A program made the translations under genes and the position numbers. This document shows positions 1 through 8,129 of a stretch of 32,758 nucleotides of DNA, piece after piece (the stretch's first letter is position 1; every line of letters begins with the position of its first letter). The notes below the pieces were generated by a model that did no database searches, was not told the origin of the DNA, and saw nothing but the letters and a program-made list of their open reading frames with translations. This DNA is from Nitrospirota bacterium (GTDB lineage Bacteria; Nitrospirota; Leptospirillia; Leptospirillales; Leptospirillaceae), in the NCBI GenBank assembly GCA_023481175.1, contig JAMCWM010000047.1, positions 1 through 32,758 on the forward strand, given 5' to 3'.

Positions 1-21
1 TGCAATAGGTTGGTTTGTGTT

Positions 22-57
22 GGGGGGAAGGCGTTTTGGGCGCCTCCCCCTTTTTTT
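22..57 (+). terminator. Rho-independent terminator
   Basis: A G-rich arm (GGGGGGAAGGCG) is followed by a short TTTTGGG loop and a complementary CGCCTCCCCC arm, then seven T. The stem is strong and GC-rich with a small bulge, and the T-run makes it a classic intrinsic terminator on the plus strand. It probably ends a plus-strand gene left of the window. It could also cap the minus-strand operon that ends at 228, but no T-run is seen in that direction. Confidence 0.7.
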
Positions 58-227
58 GTCCCGAAAAGTATATCCAAACGGGAGCGGGGATCCCACCCCA
101 GAGCCACCCGGACCATTCCATTAGCGATTTCCAGACGAAAGGCCATTTTCCCACTCCCGATCGTTGATAGAAGCCTGAATCGGACCCTAAAGATCCTCTT
201 CTCCGTCCAAACAGGCGAATCCCGGTG

Positions 228-551
228 TCACCGGAAAATTTTCACCTCGGAAAACTGAATGACCGGCTCGATATTCGTATAGTTCGGCATATCGCTCTGA
301 AGGACGCTCGCATGCGGCGTAAAGGCGTCCATGAAGTCTTCCAGCCGGTCGAACAGAAAATGGCACATGGCGACATAGGTCGCCTCCTTTCCGGGAACGG
401 CATCGTCAAGACCTCTTTCGACCGACACTCCCCTGAAGCCCGGGTGAACACCCAGTCTCTCGATGGACATCGGCATGTGCGTTTCTGTGTAGTAATGCAT
501 ATCGAACCGGCCCCCTTCCTTTCGGGGATAGAAGATGCTGATCTTGATCAT
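228..551 (-). CDS. EthD family protein
   Basis: This 107-residue protein starts with MIKISIFYPR and has the ferredoxin-like dimeric alpha/beta-barrel layout of the EthD family (small YCII/monooxygenase-like fold). Family hallmarks are the early strand followed by HYYTETHMP near residues 19-27, and a Pro/Asn-rich C-terminal strand. The ATG at 549-551 has an AGGAAAGGAA Shine-Dalgarno sequence just upstream. The longer upstream extension of the open frame is rejected because it is basic, low in complexity and lacks a ribosome site. EthD proteins are usually small accessory enzymes in catabolic or detoxification clusters; the substrate cannot be told from sequence. It is the last gene of the minus-strand run, 62 bp after the C39-like gene, so it is probably cotranscribed. 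Confidence 0.85.
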   Translation of the reverse strand: MIKISIFYPRKEGGRFDMHYYTETHMPMSIERLGVHPGFRGVSVERGLDDAVPGKEATYVAMCHFLFDRLEDFMDAFTPHASVLQSDMPNYTNIEPVIQFSEVKIFR

Positions 552-613
552 GTCTGGTTCCTTTCCTGAGAAAGAGTTTGTCCACGGGGCCCAAAAAGGG
601 ATTACCGGACCAG

Positions 614-1054
614 TTATTCCGGAGATTTCCCCGCCCCTCCAGCGGTGATCCGGATGAACCACCGGGGGCGCATGCGACCGAAGTCCGTCCTGACATTGTG
701 TCGAAGTCCTTCCCTTGAATCGAGCACGCAGGACTGTCCATTTTCTTCCCGGACGAACACGGCCCAGTGCCAGAAGGAGCGCCCCTTCTCCAGACGCCAT
801 TTGATCGCCAGAAGCGCAAGATCGGGAAGAGAGTCCCAGGAAGAAAAAGGAATCTCTCCGGGTGCGGCCTGAAGTCCGACGGCTGCCAGCAGTCTCCGGA
901 CATGCGAGGAATCCGACCACAGCGACCGGTCATAGGCAAAGATGCCCAACGAATCGGCGATCGCTTTCATTTCCGGGTACGAGCGGCCGCTGAGTGCGGC
1001 CACGCTCGCGATCCCGCATCCTGTCCGCTCCAGCTGAACGACCGGATTTCTCAT
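614..1054 (-). CDS. C39-like cysteine peptidase domain protein
   Basis: A 146-residue protein with the papain-like C39 arrangement. Cys13 lies in LERTGCGIAS near the N terminus, His96 in FWHWAVFV, and Asp112 in VLDSREG. These form a plausible Cys-His-Asp triad with the spacing usual for bacteriocin-processing type C39 domains. There is no transmembrane or ABC part, so it is a free-standing peptidase-like domain, probably cytoplasmic. The start is the ATG at 1052-1054 with GGAGG upstream; the upstream open extension is rejected as Arg/Pro-rich non-coding sequence. Its partner substrate is unknown and no small leader-peptide gene is visible nearby. It sits between the DUF4336 and EthD genes on the same strand. 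Confidence 0.8.
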   Translation of the reverse strand: MRNPVVQLERTGCGIASVAALSGRSYPEMKAIADSLGIFAYDRSLWSDSSHVRRLLAAVGLQAAPGEIPFSSWDSLPDLALLAIKWRLEKGRSFWHWAVFVREENGQSCVLDSREGLRHNVRTDFGRMRPRWFIRITAGGAGKSPE

Positions 1055-1220
1055 TTCACGTTTTTCCTCCACCTGCCTGGAGTGGGTTCCCGGCCAGGGA
1101 CGACGGCAAGGACATCGTCCTGGCCCGCCCTGAGTGCCGATCATATCGCCGGCCGTCCATCGGCGCCGATTGGCACTATCTTCGGATCCGGGACCGACCT
1201 GTATCTGGGTCGATCTCTTT

Positions 1221-1895
1221 TCAGGCCCAGCGGAAAGCCTCCCGGAAAACCTCGCGTCCGTTCTCCCGGACGATCTCCCCATGCGACGGAATGATCCTCG
1301 TGAACGGCCATTCCAGAACCTTTTCTATCGAGGTGCGGAGTCTCTGACGACGGCCCATTGTCCAAAATCGGATATCCCGGGTGGGAGCAAAGCGGTTGAC
1401 GACCCCAAGCCCTCGTCCCACAAGCTGCGTCATCAGCCCTTGGCCGGACAGACGGAAACAGAGGTCGGCCAGAAGGAGCGACCGGCTCTCCCGGTGAAAG
1501 AACACTGTTTCGCGATGAAACGGCCCGGCCCGAAAATCGTGCTGTTCGATTTCTGCCTCCCAGGAGGGAACGGCTTGGTCCGAAAGCAGGAACGTTTTGG
1601 CTCGGGACGAAAAACGGGAAAAAATCGGCCGGATCGCATGGAGTTCCGACTGGGGGAAAGCCCCGATCGCCCCCTCGAGAAATAAATCGTGAAATCTTGC
1701 CGGAGCCACGATATAGCCGACTCTTCCCAATGATTCGAGGCGCTGTTTCCGATCGTCCGTCATCTCTCCGGGAGAATGAAGAAACAGACCTCCGTCCGCC
1801 AGGCGGATCACGATCATGCGCCGGCCGAGAGCAATACCGAAAACTTCGAACGGATATTCCTCCATCCAGATGTGCTCTCCGATGGACTGAAGCAT
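1221..1895 (-). CDS. DUF4336 domain protein (metallo-beta-lactamase-like fold)
   Basis: A 224-residue protein matching the DUF4336 family. The recognisable pieces are the N-terminal MIVIRLADGGLFLHSP strand motif (about residues 27-42), the VGYIVAPARFHDLF segment (about 58-71) and the C-terminal RIIPSHGEIV motif, where His is a likely metal-site relic. The family has a hydrolase fold related to metallo-beta-lactamases but usually lacks the complete HxHxDH motif, and that is true here. The start ATG at 1893-1895 has AAGGGGAAACC upstream. The function is unknown. It lies 83 bp downstream of the DUF4440-like gene on the same strand. Confidence 0.85.
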   Translation of the reverse strand: MLQSIGEHIWMEEYPFEVFGIALGRRMIVIRLADGGLFLHSPGEMTDDRKQRLESLGRVGYIVAPARFHDLFLEGAIGAFPQSELHAIRPIFSRFSSRAKTFLLSDQAVPSWEAEIEQHDFRAGPFHRETVFFHRESRSLLLADLCFRLSGQGLMTQLVGRGLGVVNRFAPTRDIRFWTMGRRQRLRTSIEKVLEWPFTRIIPSHGEIVRENGREVFREAFRWA

Positions 1896-1978
1896 CGGTT
1901 TCCCCTTATTTTCTAGAAGTTAAGAGGGAATTTTCCACGCGCTCCTTCAGGAAGCATCCCTTCCTTCCCGTCAAACCT

Positions 1979-2374
1979 TCAGTCACCTTCCATTGCCATG
2001 GTTCCCTGGTGAAAGATCATTTGCCACCGATCATCAATATGTTTCCATATAGAACTGCGCAACGAATAAGCCGGCGGATTCTGGGGTGGTTCCTGCCGCA
2101 TGGTCCGGTAAGTGGCCAAAACTACGTCCCCGGTCAAGGGGCGCATACTGAAATCCATCATCGAACAATGGGCAGACGGCCTGACAAGCATCGCCTGAAG
2201 GACTATTTTCTTGTCGCAAATCCGGCCTGAAGCACCGATTTCCAGAAAATCATCTGACAGCAATCTTTCGACGCTTTCGAGTCGAGAATGGACCGGGTTC
2301 AGCAGTTGTTCCTCCAACCGTCTGATATGCTGTTCAAGCGACAAGAACTCTTTCCTTTCGTCCGACGGGGCCAT
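1979..2374 (-). CDS. NTF2-like protein (DUF4440/SnoaL type)
   Basis: A roughly 131-residue protein with the cone-shaped NTF2-like fold. It has an N-terminal helix (LEQHIRRLEEQLL), the LLSDDFLEIGASGRI strand pair typical of DUF4440 and SnoaL-like proteins, and a C-terminal WKHIDDRWQMIFHQGT strand. The final WQMIFHQGT segment is a hallmark of this group. The ATG at 2372-2374 is chosen as start. A GTG nine codons upstream (2399-2401) is an alternative, and neither has a good Shine-Dalgarno sequence. NTF2-like proteins bind small hydrophobic ligands or act as cyclases, isomerases or dehydratases; the substrate is not deducible. It is the first of two adjacent NTF2-like genes, but the two are not close copies. 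Confidence 0.8.
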   Translation of the reverse strand: MAPSDERKEFLSLEQHIRRLEEQLLNPVHSRLESVERLLSDDFLEIGASGRICDKKIVLQAMLVRPSAHCSMMDFSMRPLTGDVVLATYRTMRQEPPQNPPAYSLRSSIWKHIDDRWQMIFHQGTMAMEGD

Positions 2375-2513
2375 AAATTCGAAAATCTGGAGAAACCGCA
2401 CAGAAAGAACTTACATGTTCCAAAGCGCCTGGTCCGAGAGAATCGTCCATCGGCTCCGGGATACAAGCAGCCAGAGGTCCGAGTTCCGCAATGAAGAAAA
2501 ACGTGGATTGGTG

Positions 2514-2873
2514 TCACAAGGCATAATGGGCATAGGCTTTCGTGACCTTGTGGTCGGGACCGAAATGAAAGACTTCCGCCGCCAACCGGCCTCGGGCCCC
2601 CTTGTAATAGAGGGTGAGGCTGTCGACGCCGACCAACAGGGAAATCAGTTCGAATCTGAGGTCGGGGACAAGAGCGAGAGCCTTTGCCCAGTAGCGTCCG
2701 ACCGCATCCTTGCCTTTGAGTGTTCCGGAGGGTTCGCCTGCAATCTGGACAATGACAGGAGACGACATTTCGAACTGGTCCGAATAATGGGAAAGAATCC
2801 GATCCAAATCGTGGCTGTTCCATGACTCGATCCAGTCCCTTGCAAATTCTTCCGCAAATCCCCTGTCGATCAT
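2514..2873 (-). CDS. SnoaL-like (NTF2 superfamily) protein
   Basis: A 119-residue protein of the nuclear-transport-factor-2 superfamily. It begins with a helix ending in DWIESWNSHDLDRILSHYSD, which is the family signature (W-N-x-H-D-x-D). It continues with FEMSSPVI, then a KGKDAVGRYW helix and C-terminal strands around LTLYYKGARG. The ATG at 2871-2873 has a strong GGAGGGAG ribosome site. Such proteins are often small ligand-binding enzymes or steroid-isomerase-like folds. The substrate is unknown. It is followed by the second NTF2-like gene after a 139-bp gap. Confidence 0.85.
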   Translation of the reverse strand: MIDRGFAEEFARDWIESWNSHDLDRILSHYSDQFEMSSPVIVQIAGEPSGTLKGKDAVGRYWAKALALVPDLRFELISLLVGVDSLTLYYKGARGRLAAEVFHFGPDHKVTKAYAHYAL

Positions 2874-3121
2874 CCGACTCCCTCCCTCCGTGACGGATCA
2901 TGGGAAGACCGTCTTTTAAAAGTGCTGACACCTCCGGAACCGTCAAAAGTCCGCGGTTCCCTGATAAGACGATCGTCGGATCCTATCGTCCATTTTCGGA
3001 TCCGGAAGCGGACGGCCTCCTCCTCTGGCCAGGCCAAAAAGGCCGGGGTGATTCCCTGCGGGCCTTCAGCATGACAGGCCTTTCCCTTGTCAGGGGAGTG
3101 GTGAGCGGCCGGCCTTCGCCG

Positions 3122-3853
3122 TCAACAGTCATCGGGATTCCCTTCCGGGGAATCCGTTCGAAGTGCAAGCCGGTTTTTTTGTCGACCGGCCGAATCGAAA
3201 TTCTCCGGGTCGAGCCATTCCAGAAATCGCTTTTTCAAATCGGGCCATTCCCGGTCGAGTATCGAGTACCAGGCCGTATCGCGATTATGTCCCTTGACGA
3301 CGGTCGCCTGTCTGAAAATGCCTTCGAAGGTGAATCCGAGCCGTCGGGCTGCGGCACGTGAAGGGGCGTTGAGCGCATTGCATTTCCATTCGTACCGCCG
3401 GAATCCGAGGGAAAAAGCGTAGTCCATCATCAGGAACATGGCCTCCGTCCCGGAAACGGTGCGTTGAAGCAGAGGAGAAAAACAGAGCCACCCCACTTCG
3501 ATCGATCCGTTCTTCGGATCGATCCGAAGAAAGGCCGCCATTCCGGTCGCTTTCCCCGTACTCCGCTCGACGATGGCAAAATGGAGTGGGTCCGTCTGGC
3601 GCGAGGCAGTGTCCATCCACAAGGAGCAGTCCCTCAGCGATTCGAAGGGGCCGACGGGAAGGTATGTCCAAAGACGACCTTCCCTGTCCAGTCCGTAGGC
3701 CGAAAAGAGATCGTCGGCATGTCGTTCGGTGTCGAGGGGCTCGATTCGGCAATATCGTCCGGAAAGGGCCGCTCGTGCCGGGAGAGACGGCGGATGCCAG
3801 TCCGGGACGGGAAATCCCACGGGTTGGCCAAGATGATTGACGAAAGAGTCCAT
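3122..3853 (-). CDS. GNAT family N-acetyltransferase (RimJ/RimL-like)
   Basis: A 243-residue GNAT protein of the RimJ/RimL type that is predicted to transfer an acetyl group from acetyl-CoA to an amine. Visible features are the RYCRIEPLDTERHADDLF entry (about residues 33-50), a middle FAIVERSTGKATGMAAFLRID strand pair, IEVGWLCFSPLLQRTVSGTEA, and the C-terminal YEWKCNALNAPSRAAARRLGFTFEG segment typical of this subfamily. The start at 3851-3853 is an ATG with GGAG seven bases upstream; a GTG 11 codons earlier is less likely. It lies 144 bp downstream of the cupin gene that follows the lux-box candidate and may belong to the same transcript. The substrate is unknown. Confidence 0.88.
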   Translation of the reverse strand: MDSFVNHLGQPVGFPVPDWHPPSLPARAALSGRYCRIEPLDTERHADDLFSAYGLDREGRLWTYLPVGPFESLRDCSLWMDTASRQTDPLHFAIVERSTGKATGMAAFLRIDPKNGSIEVGWLCFSPLLQRTVSGTEAMFLMMDYAFSLGFRRYEWKCNALNAPSRAAARRLGFTFEGIFRQATVVKGHNRDTAWYSILDREWPDLKKRFLEWLDPENFDSAGRQKNRLALRTDSPEGNPDDC

Positions 3854-3997
3854 GTCCGTTCTCCGAAAAGAGTCGAGGCCGATCACATTCCTTCGCTTGA
3901 AGGCGAAAGGGCCAAGGATTTCCGCAGTTTCAGGATATGTCCAAAAATCAAAGCGTGGAGATGGCGCCTTCCGTATTCTTCCCGCCCGGGCGAAATA

Positions 3998-4378
3998 TCA
4001 GGAGATTCCCCCGTTAGCGGCACGATTTGGGAAGGACACCTCGAAAACAAGACAGCCTACATCCGTCTTAAATGGCCCATGAAGCTCCCCTGGAGGCCGG
4101 CTGGCGTAATGACCGGCTTCCAGCCAAAGGTCTACTGCCTGGTCGTGAAGCCGCCCGCTGACAATGAAGACCTCCTCGGGATAGGGATGCGCTTTCGCCG
4201 AAAAGCCTTTTGTGTCGGCTCCCGGGAGGAAGCGGGTCAGACGGCTGTACTCGCCTGTGACCGGATCGAGGCTCAGGGTCAGCTCTTCGGCCATTCCTTC
4301 GAACCCTTTGATGGGAGTCCACTGCCCCGAGTTTTCAGGATCCAGAGGGTTCCAGTATGTCGCCGTTGATTTGGACAT
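3998..4378 (-). CDS. Cupin domain protein (ChrR-like)
   Basis: A 126-residue single-cupin protein. The first cupin motif is around GFSAKAHPYPEEVFIVSG, with candidate metal ligands His64 and Glu68/Glu69. The second is PPGELHGPF, with His100. This resembles the ChrR-like anti-sigma cupin group more than a classical dioxygenase, but the N-terminal zinc-binding anti-sigma domain is absent. It starts at the ATG at 4376-4378 with GGAGGAG upstream; an upstream in-frame TTG is rejected. It is the first gene downstream of luxR, and a lux-box-like palindrome lies 115 bp upstream of the start. It is therefore a good candidate for the direct target of the neighbouring LuxR protein (inference). Confidence 0.85.
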   Translation of the reverse strand: MSKSTATYWNPLDPENSGQWTPIKGFEGMAEELTLSLDPVTGEYSRLTRFLPGADTKGFSAKAHPYPEEVFIVSGRLHDQAVDLWLEAGHYASRPPGELHGPFKTDVGCLVFEVSFPNRAANGGIS

Positions 4379-4492
4379 GCGCTCCTCCAGTGTTTTCAAG
4401 GAAAGGAGTCTCGAAACGCTTTGATCCCTGACTCATTCCGTCCCTCATATATTTATCGAAAAAGAATATTTCCTCCGGTCTGAAAGGGCAAG

Positions 4493-4508
4493 CTGTCAAA
4501 AATGACAG
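4493..4508 (-). promoter_or_regulatory. Candidate lux box upstream of cupin gene
   Basis: The sequence CTGTCAAAAATGACAG is a perfect inverted repeat (arms CTGTCA/TGACAG, 4-nt centre) and fits the CTG-N10-CAG form of many LuxR-family binding sites. It sits between the luxR stop and the cupin start. On the minus strand an AATATT/TATTCT -10-like sequence lies about 23-30 nt past the box. That is where a -10 would fall if the box replaced the -35 region as in LuxR-activated promoters. No T-run follows, so a terminator is less likely. Confidence 0.5.
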
Positions 4509-4548
4509 GCAGGCGATGGAGAGGAGTTTTCAGACGGGAGATCTTCCC

Positions 4549-5304
4549 TTACTGTATGAGTCCAAGAGAAAGCGCCGTTGCCATCGCCTGGACCCGATTG
4601 CGGGCTCCCAGTTTCCGCATGGCGTTTTGCATGTGAAAAACGACAGTCCGTTCGCTGACCTTGAGCACTCGGGAAATTTCCCGGTTCGTCTTTCCCTCTT
4701 TCGTCCAGACCAGAACCTCTTTCTCGCGATTGGTCAGGGAAATCAAAGAGGAGGGAGCCTCGCGGAACACCTTCGAGAGCGCTGCATGCAGATGGGGAGC
4801 AAGGAGTTCGAGAATGGTCAGATGGCGGGAATGGCCGGCGATCTCGATTCCGGCGAAGGAAAAGGTGCTCCCTCCGCTTCCGCAAGAAGACCTAAGCCCC
4901 AGCGTTACCCCGTCATCCAGACCGAAGTCCCGCGAAACTTCGATGAATTTTTTCGCGGCCGGAGTCGATACTCTTTTGTAGGTCTCCGACCAGACCCGCA
5001 TTCCAAAATGCTCGAAGTGGGCTTGAAAAACGGGATCGACAAGATGAAAGCCTCTCTCCTGGTACAATGCAAGCCAGGAGGGGGGATAGCTCACATTCAT
5101 GAAGCGTTCGACTTCGAGGAAAGACCCGTGACGGGGATCCGCGGAAGGGAGCCCGGCCACAATGCCGGTTGCCGGAAGGAGATTCGTGATCCCGCGAAGA
5201 AGGTCGGACATTTCCTCCTGTTTTCGAACAGTCGCACTTCGGTAAACAAAGCTCGAAAGGGAAACCAGATCGGACTTCGACAACCGGGAGATTTTCCGAT
5301 GCAT
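4549..5304 (-). CDS. LuxR-family transcriptional regulator with autoinducer-binding domain
   Basis: A 251-residue regulator with an N-terminal autoinducer-binding domain (about residues 20-170) and a C-terminal LuxR/GerE helix-turn-helix (about 185-250). The ligand-pocket residues invariant in acyl-homoserine-lactone receptors are present with the TraR spacing: Trp77, Tyr81, Asp90, Pro91 and Trp105, plus a Gly near 132. The DNA-binding Glu194, Leu198 and Gly204 (LTNREKEVL...G) are also conserved. The ATG at 5302-5304 is preferred because AAGGTGG lies six bases upstream; an ATG two codons earlier and a GTG at 5322 are alternatives. No luxI-type synthase is visible, so within this window it is a LuxR solo. 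Its likely role is to sense AHL or a related signal and control neighbouring genes, possibly through the 4493-4508 palindrome. Confidence 0.92.
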   Translation of the reverse strand: MHRKISRLSKSDLVSLSSFVYRSATVRKQEEMSDLLRGITNLLPATGIVAGLPSADPRHGSFLEVERFMNVSYPPSWLALYQERGFHLVDPVFQAHFEHFGMRVWSETYKRVSTPAAKKFIEVSRDFGLDDGVTLGLRSSCGSGGSTFSFAGIEIAGHSRHLTILELLAPHLHAALSKVFREAPSSLISLTNREKEVLVWTKEGKTNREISRVLKVSERTVVFHMQNAMRKLGARNRVQAMATALSLGLIQ

Positions 5305-5380
5305 GTCCATCCACCTTTTCACGAAACGGGAACAGGGGATTTGTTACGGAGTACCCGGTGTCCCAAAACCCCTCTCTTGA

Positions 5381-5397
5381 AAGGGAACGAATCCCTT
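5381..5397 (-). terminator. Weak stem-loop after aminotransferase gene
   Basis: AAGGGA and TCCCTT arms around a 5-nt loop form a 6-bp stem that begins at the stop codon of the aminotransferase gene. No clear T-run follows on the minus strand, so it may only attenuate or stabilise the transcript end. Confidence 0.3.
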
Positions 5398-6569
5398 CAG
5401 CTTTCTGCCATCGCAGCTTCCAGGATCGACAGCATCTTTTCGATTTCGTCGACACTCACGTTGAGGGCCGGCATGAACCGCAGGATGTTCTGTCGGGGAG
5501 CGTTCAGCAGGAGCCCCCGCTTGAACGCATTCTGAACGACCCGACCGGCATCGGCACGGGTCAGCACCCAGCCGATCAGCAATCCTTCTCCGCGCACCTC
5601 CCCCTCTCCCAGCCGGGTGGAGAGATCCGAAAGGCGATTTTTGAGAAGATCTCCCTTTCTCGCGACTTCCTCGAGAAAGGACGGGCGCATGACCGCATCG
5701 AGAACGGCAGATCCCACGGCGGTGAGCAGGGCATTCCCGTTGAAGGTTCCTCCCTGTTCGCCCGGAGCAAAACAGCAGACGAACTCCTTCGCCCCGAGAG
5801 CCGCCAGCGGAACTCCTCCCCCCAATCCCTTCCCCAACGTCAGAATATCGGGCTCGATTCCGGCATGCTCGTAGGCGAAGGCTTTTCCCGTCCGGCCGAT
5901 TCCCGTCTGGATCTCGTCAAGAATCAAGAGAACTCCTGTCCGGCGGGAAAGCTCCCTCACCCCCACCAGAAAATCCCGGCTTGCAGGAACGACCCCGGCC
6001 TCCCCCTGGATCGGCTCCAGCATGATGGCCACCGTCCGGGAGTTAAGGGCCCGTTCGATCGCGCCAAGGTCGTTGAACGGGACTTTGACAAATCCGGAGC
6101 CCTTCGGCTCGAACAGGGGTTCCCACTGGGGCTTCCCGGAAGCGGACATCGTGGCGAGAGTCCGCCCATGAAAGGCATTTTCCGTCGTAATGATCTCGAA
6201 GGCTCCGTCCCGATGGAGGGCGCCCCACTTCCGCGCAAGCTTGATCGCCCCCTCATTGGCTTCGGCTCCGCTATTGGCAAAGAAGACCCGGTCGATGCAG
6301 GAGCAGTCCGCGATTTTGTCGGCCAATTCCAGCATTCTGTCGGTATAGAAGGCCGGACTGGCATTGATGAGCGTCTGGGCCTGAGCCGAGATCGTCCGAA
6401 CAATTTCCGGCGGGCAATGGCCGAGACAGTTCACCGCCCATCCCTGGACAAAATCCAAAAAACGGTTGCCTTCCCGGTCGATCAGCCACGATCCTTCTCC
6501 CCGCACAAAGACCACTGGAGGTCTCTCCGTAATTTTCATCAAGGATTGCCCGATCACACCCTTTGCCAA
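5397..6569 (-). CDS. argD: Class III aminotransferase, acetylornithine aminotransferase-like
   Basis: A 390-residue PLP-dependent class III aminotransferase closest in style to ArgD. ArgD makes N-acetylornithine from N-acetylglutamate semialdehyde and glutamate, and can also act in lysine or GABA-type pathways. Landmarks are the phosphate-binding SGAEANEGAIKLAR (100-113), AFHGRTLATMSASG (132-145), LEPIQGEAG (184-192), LILDEIQTGIGRTG (215-228, Asp218 to pyridine N) and the Schiff-base lysine Lys247 in LTLGKGLGGG. Length is normal. The start is a TTG at 6567-6569, supported by GGAGGG six bases upstream; an ATG ten codons later lacks this. No other arginine genes are near, so either it is an isolated argD or a paralogue serving this cluster. 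The next gene, luxR, is 92 bp away. Confidence 0.88.
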   Translation of the reverse strand: MAKGVIGQSLMKITERPPVVFVRGEGSWLIDREGNRFLDFVQGWAVNCLGHCPPEIVRTISAQAQTLINASPAFYTDRMLELADKIADCSCIDRVFFANSGAEANEGAIKLARKWGALHRDGAFEIITTENAFHGRTLATMSASGKPQWEPLFEPKGSGFVKVPFNDLGAIERALNSRTVAIMLEPIQGEAGVVPASRDFLVGVRELSRRTGVLLILDEIQTGIGRTGKAFAYEHAGIEPDILTLGKGLGGGVPLAALGAKEFVCCFAPGEQGGTFNGNALLTAVGSAVLDAVMRPSFLEEVARKGDLLKNRLSDLSTRLGEGEVRGEGLLIGWVLTRADAGRVVQNAFKRGLLLNAPRQNILRFMPALNVSVDEIEKMLSILEAAMAES

Positions 6570-6687
6570 TGAAATCCCTCCAAAAGAATTCTCGATGGCT
6601 CAACCGTTCACGTTTTTCGCTACCGGAATCCCCCGAAGACGGCCAAAGATTTCCCTCTTCCTCTCCCCGATCGAAGAAGACAGATTT

Positions 6688-6709
6688 GTCCGGGAGCCCT
6701 CTCCCGGAC
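6688..6709 (-). terminator. Stem-loop terminator candidate
   Basis: GTCCGGGAG and CTCCCGGAC form a perfect 9-bp stem with a 4-nt loop, about 30 bp past the cupin stop codon. The following minus-strand sequence is only moderately T-rich (AAATCTGTCTTCTT). It is a plausible terminator that separates the cupin/DUF5069 pair from the aminotransferase gene. Confidence 0.5.
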
Positions 6710-6738
6710 ATTCTTTCCGAAGATTTCTATATTAAAGA

Positions 6739-7062
6739 TCATGCTTTGCGGGAAAAGGAAACGGCAACGACCCGGTCATCGAGAACGCGCCCGCCATGAT
6801 CCGAATTCGCGGGAACCAGAAAGACCTCCCCCGGTCCGATCGTTCGGGTTTCACATCCGATCGTCATCTCCATCCTTCCTTCAAGAATCAGGGTCACGAC
6901 ATCCTCCGGGTGGCGATGGTCGGGAATCAGGGCTCCCGGATCAAAGACCATCCGTCTCACACGATGGTTTCCCCCAAGGATGAGCGAGGCGACCCGAACC
7001 CCTTTCTCGACCTCTTCTTCCGATCCGAAGGCGCGGAAGAACGAATTGCACCCCATCATCAT
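6739..7062 (-). CDS. Small cupin domain protein
   Basis: A 107-residue one-domain cupin. Motif 1 runs from Gly43 with His49 and His51 (GALIPDHRHPEDVV) to Gly62. Motif 2 is GPGEVFLVPANSDHGG with His89. Three histidines plus an acidic residue would bind one metal ion. The start is the ATG at 7060-7062, preceded by GGAGGACAC; it opens with three Met codons, and the upstream in-frame extension is rejected. The gene is 23 bp downstream of the DUF5069-DUF1348 gene, so the two are very likely cotranscribed. Function unknown; it may be a small-molecule sensor or isomerase. Confidence 0.85.
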   Translation of the reverse strand: MMMGCNSFFRAFGSEEEVEKGVRVASLILGGNHRVRRMVFDPGALIPDHRHPEDVVTLILEGRMEMTIGCETRTIGPGEVFLVPANSDHGGRVLDDRVVAVSFSRKA

Positions 7063-7085
7063 GTGTCCTCCAGTTGCGAGACGCC

Positions 7086-8054
7086 TCACAGTCCCAGGTC
7101 GCTGAGTCCCGGATGGTCAAAAGGACGAGGCCCCTTTTGCCAACGGAATTTCCGCTCTTCTTCCCGGATCGGAAGATCGTTGATGGATGCCAACCGACGG
7201 GACATCAGGCCGTTCGGAGCGAACTCCCAGTTTTCGTTTCCGTAGGAACGGAACCAGTTCCCCGAATCGTCGTGCCACTCGTAGGCGAAGCGGACAGAAA
7301 TCCGGGAGCCGTCAAAGGCCCAGAGTTCCTTGATCAGCCGATAATCGAGTTCCCTGTTCCATTTCCGAACCAGGAACTGGACGATCTCAGTACGACCGGT
7401 CAGAAATTCGGAGCGATTCCGCCATTGGCTGTCGACCGTATAGGCGAGAGCCACCCTCTCCGGATTTCCCGAATTCCAGGCGTCCTCGGCCATTCGGGTT
7501 TTCTGGAGTGCGGTTTCGCGGGTAAACGGGGGCAAGGGAGGCCGGGATTCCTTGCGGATACGGTCCTCATGATTTTTCAGGAGCTCTTCCCGGGAGATCC
7601 GGCCTTCGTCGAAATCGATCAGATCACAGGGGTTGACCGATCCCAACAACGGAAGTCCGAGGATCTTTGCGGGTTCGGGGTAGAATCTTGTCCTCAAGGC
7701 CATCCTCTCCGGGGTTGGAACCGAAAGGGATTTCGCGTTCGAATCGGACCAGTCCCGGATTTCTTCCCGGGACCGGGGGTGAGCCTTTTCTTCCACCCAC
7801 CGTCCAATGGTCTGGTCGTCCGGTGAGGAAAGGATGACCTTGCGAAGATCCTCCGGATCGATTCCGGTGAACAAGAGAAAGCGACCGTCAAAGGTATTGC
7901 CGTTTTTGGCGAGGAGATTGGGATGGTAGTCTTCCGGGAGGATTCCCCTGGCATGGCAGCGCACCTTGTCGATCAGACGGGGCAAGTGCACGTACTCTGC
8001 CAGTTTTTCCCGGGGAGATCTCAGCATTGTCGAGGGGTGGAAGGGTTGAGTCAT
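7086..8054 (-). CDS. DUF5069-DUF1348 fusion protein
   Basis: A 322-residue protein that joins two families usually found as separate genes. Residues about 10-140 match DUF5069 ([22 protein letters not shown] and [10 protein letters not shown], then [10 protein letters not shown]). Residues about 170-318 match DUF1348, an NTF2-like family, with the conserved blocks [25 protein letters not shown] and [12 protein letters not shown]. The last block of about 60 residues is strongly conserved in DUF1348. The ATG at 8052-8054 has AAGGAGAG eight bases upstream. Both families lack a firm biochemical role; DUF1348 may bind small ligands in the NTF2 cavity. It is followed closely by a cupin and preceded by the deacylase gene. 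Confidence 0.88.
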   Translation of the reverse strand: MTQPFHPSTMLRSPREKLAEYVHLPRLIDKVRCHARGILPEDYHPNLLAKNGNTFDGRFLLFTGIDPEDLRKVILSSPDDQTIGRWVEEKAHPRSREEIRDWSDSNAKSLSVPTPERMALRTRFYPEPAKILGLPLLGSVNPCDLIDFDEGRISREELLKNHEDRIRKESRPPLPPFTRETALQKTRMAEDAWNSGNPERVALAYTVDSQWRNRSEFLTGRTEIVQFLVRKWNRELDYRLIKELWAFDGSRISVRFAYEWHDDSGNWFRSYGNENWEFAPNGLMSRRLASINDLPIREEERKFRWQKGPRPFDHPGLSDLGL

Positions 8055-8129
8055 GTCCTTGCTCTCCTTTTCCGTTCGGATTCCCGGGAGTCGGAGCCGG
8101 CTTTATGCCTCTGTCCGGAGGGGATCCTG

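Noticed and set aside
4493-4508. Terminator for luxR at the CTGTCA/TGACAG palindrome
   Set aside because: The stem is only 6 bp and no T-run follows on the minus strand. The CTG-N10-CAG form and promoter spacing favour a binding site.
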